A stretch of DNA of 21,871 nt from the NCBI GenBank assembly GCA_902464175.1, contig CABQHZ010000024.1, positions 1 through 21,871 of the forward strand. The letters are read 5' to 3'. Source of the DNA: an uncultured Collinsella sp. (lineage in GTDB: Bacteria; Actinomycetota; Coriobacteriia; Coriobacteriales; Coriobacteriaceae). The notes below the pieces were generated by a model. That model was not told the origin of the DNA, did not search any database, and was given only the letters and a program-made list of their open reading frames with translations. Positions within the stretch are counted from its first letter, which is position 1. Every line of letters starts with the position of its first letter. This document shows positions 7,055 through 14,418 of this stretch, piece after piece. The translations under genes and the position numbers were made by a program.

Positions 7055-7079
7055 GTATATCAGTTGTTTAGAGGCGTGT

Positions 7080-9026
7080 TTAGTTTTCGGATTGCTTTGC
7101 CGCCGCCTCGGCGCGCTCGGCATTCCATGCAACGAGCGCCTCGTGAACCGCTTTGGCGACATCGGCAGGAACGCCTCGAACTTCCGCGATCTCTTGCTCA
7201 CTCGCCGCGCGCAAACGCTTCATCGAGCCAAAATGGCGCATAAGGGCACGTTTTCTGGTGGGTCCCACGCCTGGAACGTCATCGAGTACCGAAACCGTCA
7301 TGGCTTTATCGCGCAATTCGCGATGGAACGTGATGGCAAAACGGTGCGATTCATCGCGCACCTGTTTAATTAGATAGAGCGACGCGGACCCGGTCGGCAG
7401 CACGACGGGAGTCTCGTCCCAAGGCACGAAAACCTCCTCATCGGCCTTTGCCAAGCCACAAACTGGTATATCGAGCCCAAGAGCCTCAAGTTGCTTGATC
7501 GCAGCGGTCAATTGCGGCTTACCGCCATCGACAACGAGCAAATCGGGGCGCGAGCCAAAGCGCTCGTCGGCCATGCGCTCGGGAGCATAACGTCGTCCCA
7601 AAACCTCGGACATCGACACGAAGTCGTTTGCCTCGTCCAATTCGGCCTGGATTTTAAAACGACGATACTGGCTCTTGTCGGCGCGCCCGTTGGTAAACAC
7701 CACCATCGAGGCGACCGTAAAGGTGCCATGCAGCGTCGAGATATCGAAGCACTCGATACGCAACGGCGGCGATGGCAGCGCCAACGCACTTTCGAGCTCC
7801 AGGAGCGCTTGATTGGTGCGATCGTCAGCGTACCCCGTTCGCATCATGTAGCGCATGAGGGCATGGCGCGCATTTTTGGATGCCATATCGAGCAGACGGT
7901 GCTTTTCGCCACGCTGCGGCCTATGGAGATGGCAGGAACGCTCACGCTTGCCCGCAAGCCACTCCCCCAGCGCCTCCGCATCCTCAAGCTCGACGGAAAG
8001 GTTGACCTCAGCTGGAATATCAGCCGTCTCGTCGTAATAGCGCTTAAGAAAGCCCGACTGGAGCTCTTCCTCGTCAACATCAAGACCCTTGTCGAGAATG
8101 AACTCGCAGGTGCGAACTGTTCGACCCTCGCGAACGACGAAGACGCAAGCGGCGGAGATGGTCTCCTCGCGATAGAAACCGACGACATCAATATCGACAC
8201 TGGAGGGAAAAACGACTTGCTGACGATCGTCCAGACCCCTGATGACCTCCAAACGACGTTTGACGCGTGCCGCGCGCTCAAAGTCGAGCGCCTCAGCGGC
8301 ATCCGTCATCTCGGAGGTCAGCTCATCGACGACATCCTTGCGATGGCCCGACAAAAAGCGCTCGACACGCTTGACGTTCTTGGCATAGTCTGCCGGGGAA
8401 ATCGCGCCGACACACGCACCCGGGCCGCGCCCGACATGGTAGTCAAAGCAGGGGCGCCCGTTTTGCGCGCAAATCATATTGACGATGTCTTCCTCGCCCT
8501 TGTGGGACTCGACGATACGGCGACAACGACGCCACTCCGCACAGGATGCGGAGCAGATGGGGATAACCTTGCGCAGCGTATCTATCGTCTCACGTGCCGC
8601 GCGGCTATCGGTATAGGGTCCAAAATAGCGCGTTCCCGGCTTATGACGCTCACGCGTGTATTTGATAGCGGGATACAGGTCGCCCTTTGTAATGGCGATA
8701 AAGGGGTAGCTCTTGTCATCCTTGAGGTCGACGTTAAAGTACGGATGGTACTGACCAATCAAATTGCGCTCGAGCACCAACGCCTCGTGCTCGGTCTCCA
8801 CCACGATATAGTCAAAGCTCGCCACCAGCTGCATCATCAGCGGGATCTTCTGGCGCTCGTCCTGCAGCGTCACGTACTGACGCATACGGGCGCGCAGGTT
8901 TTTCGCCTTGCCCACGTAGATGACATCGCCCTTGGCGTCTTTCCAAAGGTAGCAGCCGGGCTGCGTGGGAACGCGCGAAACCTGCTCGGCAAGCGTTGGA
9001 ATGTTGTCGTGACCGGCCACACGCAC
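7080..9026 (-). CDS. uvrC: UvrABC excinuclease subunit C
   Basis: A 648-residue nuclease that makes both incisions around bulky DNA damage once UvrB is loaded. The N-terminal GIY-YIG nuclease domain (about 15-95, with PGCYLWKD and IYVGKAKNLRARMRQY), the UvrB-binding UVR motif (about 235-265), the RNase-H-like endonuclease core with Asp428, Asp500 and His561, and the C-terminal helix-hairpin-helix pair (about 582-638) are all present. The cysteine region between the first nuclease domain and the UVR motif is unusual. It has an insertion of roughly 20 residues with cysteines at 158, 162, 168, 186, 193 and 205, and glycine (201) where the third cluster cysteine of E. coli UvrC would fall. I start it at GTG 9026, directly after the murJ stop; a second GTG at 9020 is possible. 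It is last in an operon with ybaK and murJ and translation is probably coupled. Confidence 0.97.
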   Translation of the reverse strand: MRVAGHDNIPTLAEQVSRVPTQPGCYLWKDAKGDVIYVGKAKNLRARMRQYVTLQDERQKIPLMMQLVASFDYIVVETEHEALVLERNLIGQYHPYFNVDLKDDKSYPFIAITKGDLYPAIKYTRERHKPGTRYFGPYTDSRAARETIDTLRKVIPICSASCAEWRRCRRIVESHKGEEDIVNMICAQNGRPCFDYHVGRGPGACVGAISPADYAKNVKRVERFLSGHRKDVVDELTSEMTDAAEALDFERAARVKRRLEVIRGLDDRQQVVFPSSVDIDVVGFYREETISAACVFVVREGRTVRTCEFILDKGLDVDEEELQSGFLKRYYDETADIPAEVNLSVELEDAEALGEWLAGKRERSCHLHRPQRGEKHRLLDMASKNARHALMRYMMRTGYADDRTNQALLELESALALPSPPLRIECFDISTLHGTFTVASMVVFTNGRADKSQYRRFKIQAELDEANDFVSMSEVLGRRYAPERMADERFGSRPDLLVVDGGKPQLTAAIKQLEALGLDIPVCGLAKADEEVFVPWDETPVVLPTGSASLYLIKQVRDESHRFAITFHRELRDKAMTVSVLDDVPGVGPTRKRALMRHFGSMKRLRAASEQEIAEVRGVPADVAKAVHEALVAWNAERAEAAAKQSEN

Positions 9027-10709
9027 CTACTTGCGACGAATCAGCGCCGAGACCTCGGGCATCTTAAGGACGACGGCAAGGCCAAAGGTAACAGCAAGCG
9101 AGACGACACCCGCAACGCAAACGTAGCCAAGAGTAATCAGAATCGAGCCGCCAAGTGCCCCGACAAAGTGCTCAAGCGCCCACATGACGCCGGCGCCTGC
9201 GGCAGCACCCAGGCCACCGAGCAAAAGGCCAAAGAAACCGCCATGCAGGATAGATTTAACCTGAAGACCACGCAGACGACGACGCAGCCACCACAGCGAG
9301 CAACCGACCAAGATCACGTAGTCGACGACATACGAAAGCGCGATTGCCGGCATACCGAAGCCCAGCACAACGCCAAACAGCAGAACCGAGCCGGCCTGGC
9401 CGATGGCGGAATACAGACAATAGCGGCTATAGGGCTTCATGTCGAGCAAGGCAGAGAAGCTCTTCTGCATCAGCACGACCACGCCGTAGAGCGGCAGGGA
9501 AAGTGCCAGGTAGATAAGGAACTCCGACACCAGCGCCACACCGGACTCATCGAACTTGCCAGCGCAGTAGATCATGTTGAGCGGACGCGCGAAGACAATC
9601 AGGTACAGCGCGAATGGAATCAGGAAGAACAGCATCTGGGCGACGCCACGCGAAATGCCCGTGCGGACGCTGTCGTAATCCTTCTCCTGTGCGTCGTGAG
9701 AGAGCTCGGTATAGAGCGCCGTCGAAAGCGAGGCGGCAATCAGCGCGTAGGGCAGCGTGTACCACAGGCGCGCATAGGCGATGACGGAAGGACCAGTCTC
9801 AGGCTGGACCACCAGCGCAGCAGCGTTGGTGATAGAAGTCGAGACAAACATGCACACCGTGGCGAGCAGCGTCGGGATACCGAGCGCAATCGTCTGGCGC
9901 AGTGCGGGGTCCTTAAAGTCGATATGGATATGGGGATGCACGCCGTGCTTGCCAAGCGCGGGGATCTGACATGCCATCTGAACAAAGACACCGAGGGTCG
10001 TACCGGCCGCAATCAAGATGATGCCGGCACGTTCGCCAAACTGTGCGGACACGGGCGCAAAGCCCATAAAGCTCGCAATGACGATCACATTGTTGAGGAC
10101 AGGGGCAAACGTCGACCAGAAGTAGTCGCGGTGTGCGTTGAGGACGCCCGAAAACACCGAGCCCAAACCATAAAACAGAATCTGGATGGCAAAGAAACGG
10201 AACATGAACGCAGCGGTATCCATGCCGCCGCCGTCACCCGAAAGGAACGATTGCGTCCAGATAAAGCCCGGGGCGAACACGGTCCCCAGCAACGAAATGC
10301 CACCCAGCACCAATAGCAGAATACCGAGCAGGTTGCCCACGTACTCGTTAGAGGCCTCGCGACCCTGCTCACGCCTCACGCCCATGTACACGGGCAAAAA
10401 CGCCGTCACGAGCATGCCGCCCATCACGAGTTCGTAGAGCATATTGGGCAGGTTGTTGGCGACCTGATAGGAAGACGAGAGCAGCGACATGCCGATAGCG
10501 GCCGCCATTGCCCACGTGCGGATAAAACCGGTGACGCGAGACACGATGGTCAGGATGGTCATAAGCCCGGCGGAACGACCAACCGTGGAGTAGTCCGACG
10601 AGCCCATGTCGTCAGTGTCGTCTCGCGACGAAGAAGCTTCGGATGAGGGTGTCTGAGGCGCAGATTCTTTTGCAAAATGAGCTCCGCACTTCAATTCTTC
10701 CTGCGGCAT
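9027..10709 (-). CDS. murJ: Lipid II flippase MurJ (MviN family)
   Basis: A 560-residue polytopic membrane protein that moves lipid II across the cytoplasmic membrane for peptidoglycan synthesis. After a hydrophilic Ser/Asp-rich N-terminus of about 45 residues comes the family's first helix region (GLMTILTIVSRVTGFIRTW), then QVANNLPNMLYELVMGGMLV and FLPVYMG, which are hallmark MurJ segments. About fourteen hydrophobic segments are present overall. It ends in a short basic tail (ALIRRK). The ATG at 10709 is preceded by GAGAGG at a 9-nt distance, inside the end of ybaK, and the two genes are 3 nt apart; uvrC follows with no gap. The long polar N-terminus is more typical of actinobacterial MurJ homologues than of E. 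coli MurJ. It has no fused kinase-like domain. Confidence 0.95.
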   Translation of the reverse strand: MPQEELKCGAHFAKESAPQTPSSEASSSRDDTDDMGSSDYSTVGRSAGLMTILTIVSRVTGFIRTWAMAAAIGMSLLSSSYQVANNLPNMLYELVMGGMLVTAFLPVYMGVRREQGREASNEYVGNLLGILLLVLGGISLLGTVFAPGFIWTQSFLSGDGGGMDTAAFMFRFFAIQILFYGLGSVFSGVLNAHRDYFWSTFAPVLNNVIVIASFMGFAPVSAQFGERAGIILIAAGTTLGVFVQMACQIPALGKHGVHPHIHIDFKDPALRQTIALGIPTLLATVCMFVSTSITNAAALVVQPETGPSVIAYARLWYTLPYALIAASLSTALYTELSHDAQEKDYDSVRTGISRGVAQMLFFLIPFALYLIVFARPLNMIYCAGKFDESGVALVSEFLIYLALSLPLYGVVVLMQKSFSALLDMKPYSRYCLYSAIGQAGSVLLFGVVLGFGMPAIALSYVVDYVILVGCSLWWLRRRLRGLQVKSILHGGFFGLLLGGLGAAAGAGVMWALEHFVGALGGSILITLGYVCVAGVVSLAVTFGLAVVLKMPEVSALIRRK

Positions 10710-10712
10710 CGC

Positions 10713-11213
10713 TCAGTCCTCTCTCGTAATTGGGGCGACCGTCGCCCCGCAAAATGCAATTAAATCATCGGGCGCAAGCTCAAGCTGATAACCACGCTTG
10801 CCTCCCGAAATAAAAATGGTATCCCAAAGGACACATGTCTCATCAATGAGCGTCCGGTAGCGTTTTTTCATACCGACCGGACTGCAGCCGCCGCGAACGT
10901 AGCCAGTCGCCGCAAGCAAATCCTTCACATGCATCATGGCCAAGGACTTCTCCCCCGCGGCACGCGCGGCGGACTTTAGATCGAGCTCGTCGGCAACAGG
11001 GATGCAGCACACGACGTGGTCGTTGGACGGCGTCACGCAGACCAAGGTCTTAAATCCTTGTCCGGGCTCCTCGCCAAGCTGCTCCAAAATCGCGACCCCC
11101 AGGCCCGCCGACTCATCACCATCGTCTTCGTACGTATGTAGAACATAGGAAATGCCGGCGCTTTCCAGCTCGCGCATCGCATTGGTTTTTGGCGTCTTTA
11201 CAGCCTTTGCCAT
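10713..11213 (-). CDS. ybaK: Cys-tRNA(Pro)/Cys-tRNA(Cys) deacylase, YbaK/EbsC family
   Basis: A 166-residue editing enzyme that clears cysteine mistakenly attached to tRNA(Pro) by prolyl-tRNA synthetase. The YbaK fold is shown by FKTLV with the conserved Lys55, by DLKSAARAAGEKS, by GYVRGGCSPVG followed by Lys-Lys, and by IFISGGKRGYQLELAPDDL near the C-terminus. Length is normal. I start at ATG 11213 because AAGGA lies 6 nt upstream; the frame stays open further upstream but that stretch is basic and unlike the family. It is the first gene of the ybaK-murJ-uvrC operon, has its own -10-like element about 40 nt upstream, and its stop codon overlaps the murJ ribosome binding region. Why an editing enzyme is joined to a cell-wall flippase and a repair nuclease is not evident. 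Confidence 0.93.
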   Translation of the reverse strand: MAKAVKTPKTNAMRELESAGISYVLHTYEDDGDESAGLGVAILEQLGEEPGQGFKTLVCVTPSNDHVVCCIPVADELDLKSAARAAGEKSLAMMHVKDLLAATGYVRGGCSPVGMKKRYRTLIDETCVLWDTIFISGGKRGYQLELAPDDLIAFCGATVAPITRED

Positions 11214-11250
11214 GGCATATCCTTTCCCTCGCATTCGGACGCAAGGATTA

Positions 11251-11256
11251 AGTATA
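11251..11256 (-). promoter_or_regulatory. Candidate -10 element for the ybaK-murJ-uvrC operon
   Basis: TATACT on the minus strand matches five of six -10 positions and would start RNA about 30 nt upstream of ybaK. The -35 partner is weak (TGACGT 18 nt upstream). It lies after the uvrA hairpin, as expected for a new transcription unit. Confidence 0.45.
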
Positions 11257-11294
11257 TGTCCAATTCGGCTGCATACGTCACTTCGACACAGCAA

Positions 11295-11325
11295 GCGCCA
11301 TCGAATCACAAGGAGTCGATGGCGC
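11295..11325 (-). terminator. Terminator hairpin of uvrA
   Basis: GCGCCATCGA and TCGATGGCGC form a perfect 10-bp stem with an 11-nt loop, 20 nt after the uvrA stop. The minus strand continues TTGCTGTGTC, only partly U-rich. Confidence 0.65.
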
Positions 11326-11345
11326 CCATAAACTGAATCGCCTAT

Positions 11346-14225
11346 TTATTGAGCATCAAGTTGAGCCTGACGCTCCCGGTCACGCCTGAGCAACGGCGCC
11401 AAAAACTTGCCCGTATAACTTTGCGGACAGTCCGCAACCTGCTCCGGTGTGCCCGAAACCACGACGGTTCCGCCGCCGTTACCGCCCTCGGGGCCCATAT
11501 CGATCAGGCGGTCGGCAACCTTGATGACATCAAGGTTGTGTTCAATCACCAGCACCGTGTTGCCCGCATCGACCAAGCGCTGCAGCACATCGAGCAGCTG
11601 GCGGACGTCCTCAAAATGAAGGCCGGTCGTCGGCTCATCCAAAATATAGAACGTCTTGCCCGTCTGGCGTCGATGAAGCTCCTTGGCGAGCTTCACACGC
11701 TGCGCCTCGCCGCCCGAGAGCGTCGTGGCGGGCTGGCCCAGGCTCACGTAGCCCAAGCCTACATCGTACAGCGTCTGGAGCTTGCGCTTAATCTGCGGGA
11801 TATTCCCAAAGAAGGCCAGTGCCTCGGTGACGCTCATGTCGAGCACGTCCGAGATGGTCTTACCACGGTAGGTGACCTCAAGCGTCTCGCGGTTATAGCG
11901 TTTGCCGCCGCAGACCTCACAGGGGACATAGATATCGGGAAGGAAGTGCATCTCGATCTTAATTTGTCCGTCGCCCTTGCATGCTTCGCAGCGACCGCCG
12001 CTCACGTTAAAGGAGAAACGTCCCGGCGAGTAGCCACGCGCCTTCGACTCCGGCGTACTCGCAAACAGCGCGCGAAGATCATCCCACAGGCCAATGTACG
12101 TAGCAGGGTTGGAACGCGGCGTGCGACCAATCGGCGACTGGTCGATATCGATAACCTTATCGATACACTCGATGCCCTCGATTTTCTTATACGGACCCAC
12201 AGGGCGCGTCGAACGGTGAATGGCATTCGTAAGGGCAGGTGCGATGGTGTCGGTAACCAGGGAGCTCTTACCCGATCCCGACACGCCGGTAACGACCGTA
12301 AGCGTACCAAACTCGATCTTGGCGGTAACGTTTTTGAGGTTGTTGGCGCGGGCGCCCGTGATCTTAAGGCAGCCGCGACCGGGCTTGCGGCGTTCATCGG
12401 GAACCCGAATCATTCGCTTGCCGGTCAGGTAGGCACCCGTCATCGAATCGGGGCACGCCATGATATCGGCAGGCGTTCCCGCGGCGACCACGTGTCCGCC
12501 GTTCACGCCCGCGCCGGGGCCCATGTCGATCACATAGTCGGCAGCACGAATCGTATCCTCATCATGCTCGACGACGATGACGGTATTGCCGATATCGCGT
12601 AGGCGCTCAAGCGTCTTGATCAGGCGCTCGTTATCGCGCTGATGGAGGCCAATCGATGGCTCGTCCAAAATGTACAGGACACCCATGAGGCCGGCGCCGA
12701 TCTGCGTTGCCAGGCGAATGCGCTGGGCCTCGCCTCCGGAAAGCGTCGCCGAGGCACGATCGAGGGTCAGATAGTCGAGTCCGACATCGACCAGAAAACG
12801 CAAGCGCTCCAGGATTTCCTTGACGATGCGCCCGCCGATAAACTGTTGGCGCTCGGTGAGTTCCAAGCCCTCAAAAAACTCGAGCGACTCGCGGCACGAT
12901 AGGCAACAGACCTCGTAAATGGACTTACCGCCTACGGTAACAGCGAGCATCTCGGGGCGCAAACGAGCGCCGTGGCAGCTCGAGCACGGCTCCTCGCGGA
13001 TGTACTTCTCCAAGCGCGCCTTGGTGTTCTCATTCGTCGTCTCGGTATAGCGCTCGTACAGGATATTGCGCACGCCCGAGAACTTGGTGTCCCACTGGCT
13101 GCGGCGCCCATCGAGCTTTTGATAGTCGACCGAAATCTTCTGGTCGCCCATGCCGTCTAAAAACGCGCGACGCACCCGCGGAGGCAGATCCTCCCACGGC
13201 GTATCGACGCTCACCTTAAAGTGTTTGCAGACCGCAGCGAAAATCTGCGGATAGTAGTTAGAGTTGCCAAACAGGCTGCCAAAGACCCCGTCGGCGATCG
13301 ACTTCGAGGGGTCTTCGATTAGGGCCTCGGCATCGACCGTCTTCTTAAAGCCCAGGCCATCGCACTCTGGGCACGCGCCATAGGGCGCGTTGAACGAGAA
13401 ATCACGCGGCTGCAGGTCATCGATGGAGTGCCCATGCTCCGGGCACGCTAACGCCAGCGAATACTCCAGCAACTCGCCTTCGGTCCCCTCGGGAGCGTCG
13501 CGGTCGGGCAGCAAGTATACGTTCACATTGCCGTGCGCCAGCGCGGTCGCCTGCTCAACAGACTCGGCGATACGGCCCAGAGAGTTCTCACGGATCACGA
13601 TGCGATCGACCACGACCTCGATATCGTGCTTGAACTTCTTGTCCAGATCGATCGGATCGTCGAGCGAGCGCACTTCACCGTCGACACGCACGCGGCTAAA
13701 GCCCTCGGCGCGAAGGTCCTCAAACAGTTTGGTGTACTCGCCTTTTCGCCCGCGTACCACCGGTGCCAGCACAAACGCGCGGCGGCCCTCCCCCGCCGCC
13801 AAGACCTTGTCGGCAACCTGATCGGTCGTCTGACGCTCAATGACACGGCCACATTCGGGACAGTGCGGGGTGCCCACACGGGCGAACAGCAGGCGCAGAT
13901 AGTCATAAATCTCGGTTACGGTGCCAACCGTCGAGCGCGGGTTCTTGGATGTCGTCTTTTGATCAATTGAGACAGCCGGCGAAAGGCCGTCGATTGAATC
14001 CAAGTCGGGTTTGTCCATCTGGCCCAAGAACTGGCGCGCATAACTCGAAAGGCTCTCGACGTATCGACGCTGGCCCTCGGCATAGATAGTGTCGAATGCC
14101 AGCGAACTCTTGCCCGAGCCAGAAAGACCGGTAATGACCACGAGTTGGTCACGCGGAATGGAAACATCGATATCACGGAGGTTGTGCTCACGAGCGCCGC
14201 GAATAACGATAGAAGAATCAGACAT
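11346..14225 (-). CDS. uvrA: UvrABC excinuclease subunit A
   Basis: A 959-residue ATPase that recognises DNA damage and loads UvrB in nucleotide excision repair. It has two ABC modules. The first Walker A is GLSGSGKSS (residues 33-41), followed by the UvrA-specific YVESLSSYARQFLGQM segment. The first signature motif (TLSGGEAQRI) and ILDEPSIGLHQRDN fall near the middle. The second Walker A is GVSGSGKSS, with a second TLSGGEAQRV and ILDEPTTGLHFEDV near the end. Zinc modules are visible as CPEHG ... CPECDGLG and CEACKGDG ... CEVCGGKRYN. Length is typical. I start at ATG 14225 because AAGGAG lies 5 nt upstream. A LexA-like box lies about 60 nt upstream, consistent with SOS control, and a hairpin after the gene separates it from ybaK-murJ-uvrC. 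It is transcribed divergently from the sulfatase-fold gene. Confidence 0.98.
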   Translation of the reverse strand: MSDSSIVIRGAREHNLRDIDVSIPRDQLVVITGLSGSGKSSLAFDTIYAEGQRRYVESLSSYARQFLGQMDKPDLDSIDGLSPAVSIDQKTTSKNPRSTVGTVTEIYDYLRLLFARVGTPHCPECGRVIERQTTDQVADKVLAAGEGRRAFVLAPVVRGRKGEYTKLFEDLRAEGFSRVRVDGEVRSLDDPIDLDKKFKHDIEVVVDRIVIRENSLGRIAESVEQATALAHGNVNVYLLPDRDAPEGTEGELLEYSLALACPEHGHSIDDLQPRDFSFNAPYGACPECDGLGFKKTVDAEALIEDPSKSIADGVFGSLFGNSNYYPQIFAAVCKHFKVSVDTPWEDLPPRVRRAFLDGMGDQKISVDYQKLDGRRSQWDTKFSGVRNILYERYTETTNENTKARLEKYIREEPCSSCHGARLRPEMLAVTVGGKSIYEVCCLSCRESLEFFEGLELTERQQFIGGRIVKEILERLRFLVDVGLDYLTLDRASATLSGGEAQRIRLATQIGAGLMGVLYILDEPSIGLHQRDNERLIKTLERLRDIGNTVIVVEHDEDTIRAADYVIDMGPGAGVNGGHVVAAGTPADIMACPDSMTGAYLTGKRMIRVPDERRKPGRGCLKITGARANNLKNVTAKIEFGTLTVVTGVSGSGKSSLVTDTIAPALTNAIHRSTRPVGPYKKIEGIECIDKVIDIDQSPIGRTPRSNPATYIGLWDDLRALFASTPESKARGYSPGRFSFNVSGGRCEACKGDGQIKIEMHFLPDIYVPCEVCGGKRYNRETLEVTYRGKTISDVLDMSVTEALAFFGNIPQIKRKLQTLYDVGLGYVSLGQPATTLSGGEAQRVKLAKELHRRQTGKTFYILDEPTTGLHFEDVRQLLDVLQRLVDAGNTVLVIEHNLDVIKVADRLIDMGPEGGNGGGTVVVSGTPEQVADCPQSYTGKFLAPLLRRDRERQAQLDAQ

Positions 14226-14253
14226 GGAAGCTCCTTGCCTCCTATTGCATCGA

Positions 14254-14259
14254 ATCATA
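14254..14259 (-). promoter_or_regulatory. Candidate -10 element of uvrA
   Basis: TATGAT on the minus strand (five of six) lies about 29 nt upstream of the uvrA ATG. The expected -35 position reads GAGTGC, which is weak, and the LexA-like box begins just upstream of it. Confidence 0.4.
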
Positions 14260-14286
14260 CTGCCGATGAGTTTAGCGCACTCGACG

Positions 14287-14300
14287 CGCACAGATGTTCG
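14287..14300 (-). promoter_or_regulatory. LexA (SOS) box-like sequence upstream of uvrA
   Basis: CGAACATCTGTGCG on the minus strand resembles the Gram-positive/actinobacterial LexA operator, GAAC-N4-GTTC with flanking C/G. One base of the second half-site differs (GTGC in place of GTTC). Its place about 60 nt before uvrA, a classic SOS gene, supports the call. Confidence 0.55.
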
Positions 14301-14418
14301 TAATACAAGATTCGCAGACCTTTAGCTTTGCGTATCGGGCGCTTTGTTTCTCGAAATGCCGTGGAAAGGTTACAGTAATCTAATACTGAACTTAATTTGC
14401 TGTACCAGAGGAACGTCC

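Larger units (their letters stand above)
6715..7079. other. 365-nt palindrome-rich intergenic region between binding-protein gene and uvrC
   Basis: No coding sequence is convincing here. Reading toward the binding-protein gene it holds the likely uvrC terminator (7024-7054), an AT-rich stretch with TTAATTAA, and an imperfect hairpin with 6-bp outer arms CAACCC/GGGTTG (6939-6961). Next come an inverted repeat with 10-bp arms (6834-6914), a 9-bp-arm palindrome (6851-6873), a candidate promoter (6784-6811) and a leader hairpin (6745-6766). The density of dyads suggests the importer operon is tightly regulated. Confidence 0.6.

Noticed and set aside
6715..7079. The palindrome-rich region as a riboswitch or small RNA gene
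   Set aside because: I could not match it to any known riboswitch core, and the dyads fit operator or promoter structure equally well; left as an unassigned regulatory region.
7491..10316. A 941-codon plus-strand open frame opposite uvrC and murJ
   Set aside because: Spans two unrelated conserved genes in antisense and shows no family motif; composition is typical of a reverse-strand shadow.
11349..12602. A 417-codon plus-strand open frame opposite uvrA
   Set aside because: Antisense to the conserved second ABC module of uvrA, Arg/Ala-rich, no motif.
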